Assembly: GCF_905220415.1 (NCBI RefSeq)
Contig: NC_059549.1
Location: 682,001 to 746,000, forward strand
Reading direction: 5' to 3'
DNA from: Colias croceus
Taxonomy: Eukaryota; Arthropoda; Insecta; Lepidoptera; Pieridae
Length of the DNA stretch: 64,000 nucleotides
Shown here: in pieces, positions 53,632-64,000 of the stretch
How the letters are laid out: every line of letters starts with the position of its first letter
Numbering within the stretch: the stretch's first letter is position 1
Program-made: the position numbers and the translations under genes
The notes under the pieces: generated by a model
Database searches by the model: none
Seen by the model: the letters and a program-made list of their open reading frames with translations, nothing else
Told to the model about the DNA's origin: nothing

Positions 53632-55239
53632 TATTTCATAATTAATTCGTTGAAGCAATCAATATAACTAGGCTTCATGACAGCTTAATTACAACATAAT
53701 TGGAAGAAGCCGGCGGCGGTCGCTAAATAACCAATTAGAGGTTAATGACATAGTGTTTATCCATTTAGAACTATCTAATTTGACTTCTAACTATAAGCTT
53801 AATTATTGGAATAGGTTGACTATTTTTTACGTCAGCGTATGAAAAACTCCATGTATACCGACAGTAGGACACCCTGTATATAGATGGTATATAGGTGGAC
53901 ATTTTGGTATACAATAAATCTTGAATTAGCGATTTACTCTAAAAAGTTATCCAATTGCAGAGATCCATTTTCATTTACAATGAATTATGAGTTTTGTTAA
54001 CTCTTATTTTACTGTTAAAAACCAATCAGTGAAACAGATGTTTCCACTATAATATAAATCATCTAAAATTCCACAGTTGAAAGAGGAATGGGTACATAAC
54101 TTTTGATGCTTGCCCAACTTTTAAGTAGACCATAACGACAGACTCATTTCTTGTGAAATTACCTCATTTTCCTTTTTTATTTCTTTGTGGAACGAAATAT
54201 TACTCTAAGTTATACTTCTGTAACTCAATTTTGTATTTTTGACACAATTACTGTATTTTCAATAGTTTACCTACGTAAAATTTATGGAAAAAATCGTAAC
54301 TAAGAGTATATCATTTATTTTAAAATTATTTGTTTGCTTATAATTATTATTCAATTTATTAAGTGGATTTTTATTAATTTACACGTTGTAGATAGCGTAG
54401 ATAGCAACTACAACCTTTAATGTAACTAATTATTTTGCTAAGCTAATCAAATTAAAAATATAATTATTTGTTGGTGTCTCTAATAAGACTAATAAAATAA
54501 ATGATGTCGGCGTATTTAACACTATATAAACTTGATCATTGAACACCCAAATCATAAATGGAATTTAGAAACATGCCTTTTATGTAGCTATGTAAAATAA
54601 AAATAAATAAAAAGGATAAAACCTTTAAACCACACAAAAAGGGACGTTAAAATAGAAATAGTTCACTAGGTACGATGTGGTGTGTGACAGGATGCATCAA
54701 TGGGTTTTTGGAGATTTTAAACGAATGCGTTTTTGCTGTACATTAGAAAGGTTATGGATCAGGATCAGGCTCACATATCTACATTCATAGATAGCTGAAA
54801 TTACTACCTAAAAATATAATACTATACTAAAATAAAAGTTTTAAAAAAGGGATTTGCAGATTTTTTTTAATCATTTCGGTAACAATATCAAGGTCTCACA
54901 TAGAACATAACATACAAAGCTGTGACTTGGTAGTGTGTAAAGGAAGGAATGAAATAAGTACCTATTAATTTATAAAAAACATTGTGTGCGGTGATTACGC
55001 TCCTTGAAGAGCTTGCATAGAGTTATGTAGAACCATAAACTATAACATACAAAGGAATGACATTACACAGAACATTCTACTAAATTATTTCAAGTCGGAA
55101 ATTAACCTCCGAATCAGCCAACGGAATTGATATAAAAATAGGATTTGAATATACATACATTTGATTAAAAAAAATGCAATATGCTGTATATAATGTACTA
55201 AGAGTTAAGAAATCGATATATCCCCTAATCATTATCATT
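53632..55239. other. Non-coding stretch
   Basis: No gene or bounded repeat recognised. Confidence 0.35.
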
Positions 55240-55242
55240 AAA

Positions 55243-55490
55243 AAAGGAGGAGGTTATCAATTCGGCCGGTATGTTTTTTTTTATGTATGTACACCGATTA
55301 CTCCGAGGTTACTGAACCGATTTACGTGATTCTTTTTTTTTCGATGCGGGATGGTGTCGAATTGGTCCCATAAAAATTGTATTCGGATAAGCCCAGTAGT
55401 TTTTATTTTATGAGCATTTTTGTCTGTATTTGTAAATTTTAATGTTGCAAGTGCAAGTTTGAAGTCAGTTGTTTTTAACGTAGTTATTGA
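55243..55490 (+). mobile_element. AACCGACTTCAAAAA-family MITE, 5' end clipped
   Basis: It starts AAAAAAGGAGGAGGTTATCA, has the CCGATTACTCCGAGGTT body and ends AGTCAGTTGTTTTTAACG then TAGTTATTGACTTG, nearly the same as 22129-22392. Confidence 0.65.
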
Positions 55491-57041
55491 CTTGTTTTAA
55501 CATTAATATCACAAGGCTTAAAAGGCAATATCGTTACCAATACCTTAACTTTATAATTAAAGTAGCTTCCATAGATCGGTAGATAGGTACAGATAAAAGG
55601 CTAAGTGGATAATTCAATTGCCTCTAAAAGATACCTGGCTTCGATCCTAACATTACTTTTTAATTACTTAAATATTCCTTAATGGATGCTCGAATTTTGA
55701 GATTAGATACCTTGCTAAGGGATATACCCTTCCATCTTGATAAGAAATTGTATCGGGATCGGGAGATTTATATCTAAGAAAATTTTATAAAATTAAATTT
55801 TGTTTTTAGTCACGTCTTCAAGTAATGAGGATAAATTAAGGAAACACAAAGAAGAAACGAGCAAACAAGATAAAATAAATAATTACTTGAAATACGCTAG
55901 CTGGACTTAGGTATATAGGACTTATGTAGAGGGGATGCGTAAATGCATTTCCTAGCGTTATATAAAAAATAAAAATAAAACTGGAAATAAATTACAGCGC
56001 TGTCATTTTTCCACACTGCTTTAAGATATTATAGATGAAACGTTTATTCATAGAACACAATAACACTTACAAATAAAACACAAAACACAAAAAGCAGACA
56101 CACACACACAGAAATCGTCATCGGTAGAGGCAGATCATTATTACACTAAAAAGCGAAAAATACATACTGCTTTATACATACATGCTTAGAAAACATGTTT
56201 TAATTCCCAATTATCACTGAAACAAAAAACCAGCAAGAAGCAAGTCAGCGGAATGAATCCCACAGGAATCTATTTGAACCTAACTTCATTATTAGCAATG
56301 CAACTGAGTCGACGTTTTGGTTAAAGCCAGATCATTATCTGCTAACTAGCTTTTGTATAAATCTATTCATTTATAATCTATTTATTTTCTGCTTAGATCT
56401 TCGACTAATTTTCAACTCTAATTCTAACGTCATTTGTCTGTGTTCTTGGTCAGTCTAACTCTATCTCAAACATTTATTAATTTAAATTAGACTTCCTTTG
56501 AAAGCAATTTTGAATCTAAAAGTAAGAATCGATTGAATTAAAATTACAAAAAAAAAAACTTTAATACAAAGGAATGGAAATCAACGTAAAACCTGTATTA
56601 CACTTAAATGTCATTCAATAAATAAGTTAAGAGTGCCTTTTTTAAATCTATTAAAAGCATAACAACAAAAAAAGAATTATCGAAATCGGTCCAGTCGTTC
56701 ACGCGTGATGTTGTTATCAAGGGAAATAGGGATTCATATTTTTTTTTATTGAAGAGATATTAAATAGATAGTACTGAGTATAAAAATAATTAATATGATA
56801 TTTTACTGTAACAAAAGCTGGATCGCAATGGAAAGTAGAAAGAGCAATGTTTATTGTGCTTGCTATCTACTGATTAAATGCAACCAACTAAAAGTTTTCT
56901 AACTGGTCTCTCATGTATAAATGTATAAGTATTATTTTCTCTAACTAAACTATATTTATAGTTTTATATAGCCAGCAGGATGGTAAATTTTATAAAGGAT
57001 TTTCCGATCTTGTTTTAACAAGTCACTTGCTCTCTTAATTA
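55491..57041. other. Non-coding stretch with repeat scraps
   Basis: A (CA)n run lies near 56099-56112 and a decayed Helitron piece at 56672-56735 (GAATTATCGAAATCGGTCCA, then GTTCACGCGTGATG). No gene seen. Confidence 0.4.
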
Positions 57042-57240
57042 TCTATACTTAAAATATTATAAAGCTGAAGAGTTGGTTTGTTTGTTTGAACGCGCTAATG
57101 TGAGGAACTACTGGTCCGATTTGAAAAATTCTTTCGATGTTGGATAGCACATTTATCGAGGAAGGCTATAGGCTATATATCAGCACGCTAAGATCAACAG
57201 CGGAGCGGAGCCACGGGGTGAATCCGCGAAGCGCAGCTAG
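57042..57240 (+). mobile_element. Helitron-like element, Lep1 type (GGTGAAACCGCG subfamily)
   Basis: TCTATACTTAAAATATTATA start, GTTTGAACGCGCTAATG, and CTAG (57237-57240), between A57041 and T57241. Confidence 0.75.
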
Positions 57241-57564
57241 TCTATAATATAATATGTAGTACTCGCGTAAAATCAAACACAAGAAAAAACTACTTATAAC
57301 GTTATTCCTAAGACTTAAAAATCATAGAATTTTCTTAAGATTCTCTACATAATATATTTTTACGTGAATGTACCCAAAGGAGTACTATGTTATCTAGTGT
57401 ACTTACATAATATGTATGAATATTTCTTTCATGCTCTCTGTAGCGTAAAATACTTGAGGAATTTAGTTTGAGAGATGTAATTAAATTCGTCTTAACTTTG
57501 AGAGCGATACTGAATATAATATAATGGTAAAATAATTTACTTATATTATAAAATGTTATTTGAT

Positions 57565-57702
57565 GAAAAAGAGTGTGTCAGAAGTGAAACTTCTTTAGCA
57601 AGATTCAAAGATACCAAAATCATTGCCTTACTCCAGTGACGGTATTGCCATGACGCGACCTTGAAATTTTACTCTCAAAGCGCCTAAAGAAGTTTCATTT
57701 CA
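57565..57702 (-). repeat. GAAGTGAAACTTC-family repeat, subfamily B, copy B3 (inverted)
   Basis: GTGTGTCAGAAGTGAAACTT at the left and AAAGAAGTTTCATTTCAAAA at the right. The hairpin arm is shortened to AGAGTGTGTC. Confidence 0.65.
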
Positions 57703-58096
57703 AAAGTTTCTGCTTTTTACACCAATATCTTCGTGTTTTGGGGAAAAAAGTGAAAAAGTATCATCTTCTATGATAATTTACAGATAGATAAATAAATAAA
57801 TAATTGAAATGAGGATTGAAAAAAATTTAAAAAATTTAAATGCTTTAGTTATTAGTGTAATCTCAGTTTTCAAGAAACCAATTTACGTTATCCTTCTTTA
57901 AAGTTTTTTCGGGGATTTATCTTTAAAATTTTCAAACGTTTTTCTCTATCCAATGTCTTTAATAACTCAGCTCATTTCGTTGTTTATTTATTAATTTAAT
58001 TGCATATTTTAAACATACTATAAGAAATTCGAGGATTGTACTAATAATGTAGTTAGATATAAGTTTCATATATTGTAATATTGACATGATGTTAAA

Positions 58097-58240
58097 AGAG
58101 CAACTATGGAGTTTTTTGCCGATTCTTCTCCATAGATACTGCTTTCCGAATCGGTGGTAAATGTTAAAAATACTTATCTATGTAATGACGATTCGAAAGT
58201 GCTACTAAATAGTAGTCTAATTGAATAAATGAATGTTTGA
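58097..58240 (+). repeat. LINE/SINE 3'-end repeat, copy 2
   Basis: It matches 35068-35216 (GCCGATTCTTCTCCATAGAT, CTGCTTTCCGAATCGGTGGT) and ends in TTGAATAAATGAATG followed by (TTTGAG)n. Confidence 0.6.
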
Positions 58241-58833
58241 GTTTGAGTTTAGCCTCTGCAGTTTAATTTCGATTAATAGACATTTAATTAGACCTTTTCA
58301 GAGATTTTTATTTTCTCCTATTTTGCTCTCTCTAACTGTAAGACAGCAAGCAAGATTTTTTTACTGCTTTTCATTTCTGTACGACTTTTTATAAAGAGTT
58401 TCTATTCATTCCCATTTACAAACACCCTAATTAAAGCAACTACTTGAAGATACGATCTCACATCTCAAACAATAATGTGCTCTATATGTAAACACACATA
58501 AGCTAAAGTCGTATAACATTGTAAGGTATCTTAATAACTCCTTAATACAAGGGTCTATATTACGTTGTTTGCGATAAAACGTAGTATTGCGTAGACAATA
58601 GTACAATGCTATTTTATTTGAAACAGACTTAACGGGCGGTCTGGATCAAACGGATTATGGTCCAGAGAGAAATAAGTAGACTTAATATATATAGGAATAA
58701 ATGGAATAAACAGTAATACTTTTTCACTTTCTCAATTCTAGTACCACACTTAACTTGGCTAGTTAGTAAAATGACTAGAAAATATATGATTATGTGTAAA
58801 TGTTGGCTTTAGATATATTTGTGTGTGGATTAA

Positions 58834-58891
58834 CCATCTTTATGTCTACCTACTTATAATAATTTAAAGAAGTAAGTAGGCATAAAGATGG
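58834..58891. repeat. Hairpin with 22-bp arms, miRNA-precursor-like
   Basis: CCATCTTTATGTCTACCTAC pairs with GTAGGCATAAAGATGG (with AAGTAA beside it) across a loop of about 14 bases. Apart from one bulge-like offset near the loop the stem is nearly perfect. It could be a fold-back remnant or a small-RNA precursor. Confidence 0.45.
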
Positions 58892-59433
58892 ATTTACTGA
58901 GTCGTTTTAGGGTTTACCAGAAATAAAATATTTTATAGGTAATTAAGATGTAATAATTTCATGTATTTCGAGAATTCATCAACATTTACAATAATTTGTA
59001 ATGAATAAAATTCATATTATAACATATGCATATTGCTCTTTAAGAACCAGTACCATATTAAATTGAATTTTTTTGAATAAATGTTATAAAATGTAAAATG
59101 AAAAGCCCGCGTGTAATCAGATGATTACAATAAATCGGTCGGAAAGGCCCGATGCGTTCAATTATTTACAGATACCAGCTTAAAAGACTCCATTTAATGA
59201 AATTAATATCCGCTTTTATCAATTTTACTGACATTTTGTGAATTTTTAAATTAATACCAGCAGTGATGAATTTTGCTCCAATTTAACAAAATTGCAACGA
59301 TTTATCGAAGTTCAAATGATGTTCTTTGGTAATCAAATTAGTATAAAATCTATATTATAATTGGTTAGTACAGCAATACAATGGACGTTTGATTTCCCGA
59401 ATGTTTTGTTTAATCCGTAATAGATAATATTAA

Positions 59434-59588
59434 GGGCCGATTTTTCAATCCTTGGTTAAAATTATTTATCCGTCCAATAAAGTATTACACGAACATTTTA
59501 AAATGTCACCTGTAAACTGTAAAATACGGACAATTAGAATACATTTTTGAAATGAATAAGTTTTAACCAGGAATTGAAAAATCAGCCC
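59434..59588. mobile_element. Harbinger-type MITE, 155 bp, TSD TAA
   Basis: The TIRs are GGGCCGATTTTTCAATCC at the left and, complemented, GGGCTGATTTTTCAATTCC at the right, extending into GGTTAAAA. TAA flanks both sides (59431-59433, 59589-59591). A 3-bp TWA duplication and G-rich ends fit PIF/Harbinger (Tourist-like). Confidence 0.7.
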
Positions 59589-59878
59589 TAAATGTCATAC
59601 ATTTCCACTCTGCACAATCATATTTGTTAAATATCAATAAAATACTATTCCATTGAAATACACGAGGTTCGTAAAAAAACATAATTATTCTACGAACATA
59701 ATAAAAATCGCAAACATTTTTGGAATTATTCTAACTTTTCGGCCGAGTCTCTACTCTGTAACCAAAATTTTAATAACAGCACGTAGTACAAGTTTGTACA
59801 ACTTCAAAACTAAAATAAATACAAACAGGATATGCTGAAAATACCTTCTAATAAGAAAACTCATCTGTAGTCTATACA

Positions 59879-60110
59879 TCTATACAAATATTATAAAGAG
59901 GAAAGGTTTGATTTTTTGTTTGTTTGTTTGTTTGTATGAATTGAATAGGCTCCGAAACTACTTGGCAGATTTGAAAAATTCTTTCACCATTCGAAAGCTA
60001 CATTATCCACGAGTAACATAGGCTAGGTTTTATCCCTGAAATCCCACGGGAACGGGAACTATGCGGGTTTTTCTTTGAAAACGCGGGCGAAGCCGCGGGC
60101 GGAAAGCTAG
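59879..60110 (+). mobile_element. Helitron-like element, Lep1 type (GCGGGCGAAGCCGC subfamily)
   Basis: TCTATACAAATATTATAAAG start, a (TTTG)n run near 59916-59934, TTTTATCCCTGAAATCCCAC, the hairpin, and CTAG (60107-60110) followed by T. Confidence 0.75.
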
Positions 60111-60660
60111 TAATAAATAAATGAATGAATATTTCAAGACTATTTTCACACTCGGCACGATCTGATCCCATACTAATCTTTCGCTTGTCACTTGTGTTAT
60201 GGAAACCAGATGGCTGACAAAAATAGACATATAATTTTAAATAAATACTTATATAGATAATCAACACCCAAAAAATAACAATATCTATTATCTAACGACT
60301 TTCATCTAACCATAGAAATGTGTTTTTCCGTAAAATATACATCCATACCATATTATTATCTACTATAGTCGATGCAGTCACTTCACCAGAGTACATGAAA
60401 AAATCAACGCAGTTCACGGCTCAATTACACTTTAAAATGGAGGGAAAAAATTATGAAGAATCGACTGCAATATCAGAATATTAATTGGTGTTGGATATTA
60501 CAAAACATTGATCCTGAGACATGCAGCCTTCAGAGCTACGTAATTGGATGACCTGATTTTTCAAACTTATCTTTAGGTATATCTGTAGAAGTTACTTTGA
60601 CTTTTTACCTCTATCATAGGTTTTAACGTAATTTTTAAGCTTAAGGTAATTAATTTTGAT
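60111..60660. other. Non-coding stretch
   Basis: No gene or bounded repeat recognised. Confidence 0.35.
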
Positions 60661-60827
60661 ACTACATAGTGTTAAAAAAGTCGCTTTCTCTTTCCCTATG
60701 TATGCTTAAATCTTTAAAATTACGCAACGGTTTTTTTAATAGATAGAGCGATTCAAGAGGAATATTTTAGTATATAATTTATTATTGTTTTAAGACAAAG
60801 CGGGCGAAGCCGCGGGCGGAAAGCTAG
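60661..60827 (+). mobile_element. Helitron-like element, Lep1 type (AAAGTCGCT subfamily)
   Basis: AAAAAAGTCGCTTTCTCTTT, then ATAGATAGAGCGATTCAAGA, then GCGGGCGAAGCCGCGGGCGG and CTAG (60824-60827) followed by T. Confidence 0.65.
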
Positions 60828-61020
60828 TAATGTATAAAATGCTATTTCTAAGATATAATAAACCATACGTAAAGCACGTTCCTTAAGGAAGATTAAGGAT
60901 CAATGCCTGAATGATTTTGTTAGTAATTGTAGATAGTACATACAGTCAAACATCTCTTAAAAATTCTTACGGCATTGAGACATTCGTAGAATATTATTTT
61001 TATCTCAAAGAACTGTTCAG

Positions 61021-61189
61021 CCCCCCTAGACAGGTGGCTTTCTGCGTAACGTTTGATAGAATAGATTATGAATGTATGAGATTGACGTAAGCTGTCGATA
61101 CATTTATCTACAGCTTATGTCAATCTCATACATTCATAATCTATTCTATCAAACGTTACGCTAAACGAAAGCCACTTGTCTAACCCCCC
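61021..61189. mobile_element. Near-perfect long palindrome (fold-back MITE)
   Basis: Two arms of about 75 bp are inverted copies (AACGTTTGATAGAATAGATT and AATCTATTCTATCAAACGTT among them). The left arm has one small deletion, and a short centre carries CGATACATTTATCT. Outside the arms the same run CCCCCC stands on both sides in direct orientation, so it may be a target duplication. Confidence 0.65.
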
Positions 61190-61615
61190 AGATCGAATTA
61201 TCCCAAAACACGTAACAATACATAAGCAGTAAAATGTAACCAATAAAACATTTTTATAGTAACATTTAGAAAAACAAGACGCTATAAATCTTATAAGAAC
61301 ATAGGCTGTAGCAAAGCCTTTGAGAGGCGGCTATCAAATAAATTATGAGCTGGATTCAGTATACCTAATACCTATATATTATGTGGAAACGATTGTATAT
61401 AATTTTTATTACCTTTGTGTACCTGGAATACAAAATAAAATAAATATTATGTATTGTAATCGCTTGTCCCGCCTCTGGCTGAGTTAACACTTCACACAAA
61501 ATAATAATTTATTGTGTTTTAGTCGTCGTTTTTGTTTATTGTCGTTTTATTTTAAAAATCGAGAACAGCTCGATCTACTCGGCTCGATCTATTCTAACGT
61601 TTTTGTTAAGGCTTA

Positions 61616-61825
61616 GGCCGGTTTCAGAGCTTGACCGACCATCAGTGCGTACCTACGTCAATCGCGCTTGTCATATGTATGGAAATTCATAAAACCGTTC
61701 ATAGCTAGACCGACCATACGTACGCGTATTGTCATGCGTATAGTGTCATAGTCATACACAATGGTTGATGCGTATTGTCAGGACCGACGTACACACTGAT
61801 GGTCGGTCAAGCTCTGCAACCAGCC
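61616..61825. mobile_element. Harbinger-type MITE, 210 bp, TSD TTA
   Basis: About 43-bp TIRs: GGCCGGTTTCAGAGCTTGAC and then CGACCATCAGTG at the left; the complement (CACTGATGGTCGGTCAAGCT, then CTGCAACCAGCC) at the right. TTA flanks both sides (61613-61615, 61826-61828). The middle contains a further copy of GACCGACCATACG. Confidence 0.75.
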
Positions 61826-62709
61826 TTAGGCCTACAGATAAAAACGTAAAAGGTATTCAGGCCTGTGTGGACATCTAAGTAGTTTATTATATTGTTACAG
61901 TCACATAGAGGTAGCATGTACAAATTTTCATGTAAATAGATTATATAAAGGCCTTTTTATTTTTGGACGCCACATAATAATTCATAAGTATATGATATAA
62001 AACAAACCTTTCGATATTTTTAGAATTTCACAGAATATGACTGAATTATTGAATCATAACTAATATTGACGGGCACACTGACGTATATTTGAAGACGGAT
62101 AATTTTTAGCATAATAGTGGTTTATTATATTTTCGTAGTCCTTTTTCTTGGAATTGGTCATTAACTTCATAAATTAGAAAGATATATTATTATTACAATG
62201 AAGAATATTGAAGTATTACTTCTTTGAAGTGGCAATCACGGGAATGAGTGTAAGTATAGAGTTAATAATTGTAGAAAATACATCTATTATGCTTGTGACC
62301 AAATTTTTTCTGGAAATCTAGTCGATATATTATATTCTCCTTATTATAAAATATACATGAAATTTTGGATTCATCAAAAAACTTTGAACGAAGATGGGAT
62401 CATAGATGAAATATGAAAAATGTTTATATAAATAGGAAAAAATGCACACAGAAATCTAAGAACCTAACTTTGACTCTAACTAAGAAATGTATTTTAAAGA
62501 CGAAGAATATTTCTAAACGCAATATCTAATATATGTATATGAGTGAAGCCAATATCTCAAGCATGACCTCTTTAATATGAGATAAAGTGGGTCCCGGAGG
62601 AAATAATAGCCGTAATATGATTCGAGCCGTGACGTGTAGTGAGCGACGAATGAAAGAGTTCTGTATAGATATTGGGATATAAGATAATTTTAATATTTTG
62701 ATTAATGCA

Positions 62710-62906
62710 TCTATACTAATATTATAAAGCTGAAGAGTTTATTTGTCTGAACGCGCTAATCTCAGGAACTACTGGTCCGATTTGATAAATTATTTAGGTG
62801 TTAGATAGCCCATTTATCGAAGAAGGCTATAGGCTATAATATTATATCATCACACTAAGACTAACAGGAGCGGAGCAATGCGGGTAAAACCACACAGCAC
62901 AGCTAG
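62710..62906 (+). mobile_element. Helitron-like element, Lep1 type (GGTGAAACCGCG subfamily)
   Basis: TCTATACTAATATTATAAAG start, CTGAACGCGCTAATCTCAGG, GGAGCGGAGCAATGCGGG, and CTAG (62903-62906), between A62709 and T62907. Confidence 0.8.
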
Positions 62907-63924
62907 TATTTTATATGCTTCCGAATTAGTATTAAAGGTTTCACGTAGAGTTGGATAAACATATTTTGGTAACAACAAACATACAATTATCGGTTGATTG
63001 TTCTCATCATATGGGATTTAAAATAGTTCCGCTCCCTTCATTGATAAACATTGACATGATCGTCACAAAAAAAAATTTTGTTCATATCAATAGTTCATGA
63101 TATAAAGTCTCTCAACCATATTATAATTGCACACTGTTTTATTGAAGCCAACAAACATTTAATTTTTTATAATTTCAGTTTCCCTACTATACAAAATGAT
63201 AAATTTTTCCTATCCTTAGTTCATAATCAAAGACATATTTTATATACAGATATACACACATACCGTGGACCTTTCTCGAATTTCACGAGAAACAATTGAA
63301 ACATACAATGTTTTCACGCGGCATTAATTATTTAAGCGCACAGAGGAAGCTGTCAAGAGGCGCCATTTTTTCGACAAAGCTGGAACTCGTATTTTTTGGC
63401 ATTGTTTTTTGTATGTATGTTGTGTCCGAAAAAAAAAATGTTTTTCCTTCTTTAGTTCTTATACTTTTCATATACATACACTTGAAATAATATTTTTAAA
63501 TGGTTTACGAAGATGTCACAGATACAATTATAAAATTCTATATTTTCACACTTTATTCTAAGAACTAGTTTTAATACAGAACCTTTTAAGTTCAAGTTAT
63601 GCTTTTGATTTATAGCAGAATCATTGAAATAATGCTGTTTAAGAATTCATAAACCCATGAACAACATTACCCAAAAAAATAATAATACAATCATTTTAAC
63701 GTATTTCTCTTTTACGCACTTTGATAAATCTAAGCTTTATACGAAAGTAAATGTAATACATTTACGGTACTCAAGCGACTTTAATATTTAATCAATAAAC
63801 AATCAAATAAATAATTCAAGAAGCAAGGAAACACAATCAGGGACGTGTTGTCCGTTCATTTGTTATTGTAATTATATTAGACTTTGTTAGTAGCTTAATA
63901 GGGAAGAATCGCATTTGTACTAAA
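62907..63924. other. Non-coding stretch
   Basis: Two short overlapping open frames (63078-63299 and 63296-63490) have no domain, start or splice support. Confidence 0.35.
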
Positions 63925-64000
63925 CTAGCGCGCGCCCTGGCTTCGCACTTCTTTCGCGTAATTTTAAAGAAATATAAAGGGATATACAGACACCGGAAAG
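63925..64000 (-). mobile_element. Helitron-like element cut by the window edge
   Basis: CTAG (63925-63928), then CGCGCGCCCTGGCTTCGCAC, the inverted 3' hairpin block. The rest lies outside. Confidence 0.5.

Noticed and set aside
60030..60230. Pro/Arg-rich minus-strand frames near 60000-60267 and 25066-25269
   Set aside because: They are translations of the GC-rich Helitron hairpin (FRPRLRPRFQRK-type) and recur with each copy.

Overview
The window is AT-rich nuclear DNA from an insect, almost certainly a moth or butterfly. The evidence is in the repeats. There are more than twenty short Helitron-like copies of the Lep1 type (5' TC, GC-rich 3' hairpin, CTAG, inserted between A and T), tRNA-derived SINEs, CR1-clade LINEs and a BEL/Pao retrotransposon. 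No bacterial-style operon is present.

Only one host gene can be supported. It lies on the minus strand at the left edge (417-2750). Three coding exons (2684-1853, 1697-1593, 632-436) join in one continuous frame of 378 codons including the stop. The predicted 377-aa protein has an Arg/Ser-rich N-terminus, about 14 copies of a short R-x-S-[LI]-x-P-[DE]-like motif, and an unrelated compact C-terminus. Its 5' UTR exon begins after a strong acceptor at 2750, and the promoter was not found.

The rest is layered mobile DNA. Going right: a TA-flanked MITE (656-1074); a P-superfamily relic with an 8-bp duplication and the start of a THAP domain (4080-5246); a TA-flanked MITE (5800-10185) carrying a 4-kb LINE with two frameshifts; and an unusual 1.56-kb transposon (10771-12334) with 71-bp inverted repeats and a FLYWCH zinc-finger ORF. 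From 13 to 41 kb there are mainly short elements: Helitrons, a SINE with a 12-bp duplication, a 5'-truncated LINE, and a fold-back element whose own second arm preserves the empty site of a 904-bp insert. A CR1-type LINE with two open ORFs occupies about 41.5-46.2 kb.

A BEL/Pao provirus (46662-53228, minus strand, TSD AGTAT, matching 244-bp LTRs) has lost its reverse transcriptase. Its 5' LTR was later split by a PIF/Harbinger transposon (50956-53014, TSD TTA), which keeps both of that superfamily's genes in broken form and was itself hit by a Helitron. From 53 kb to the end there are Helitrons, two small TWA-flanked Harbinger-type MITEs, a long palindrome and a miRNA-like hairpin, with no gene I can support.
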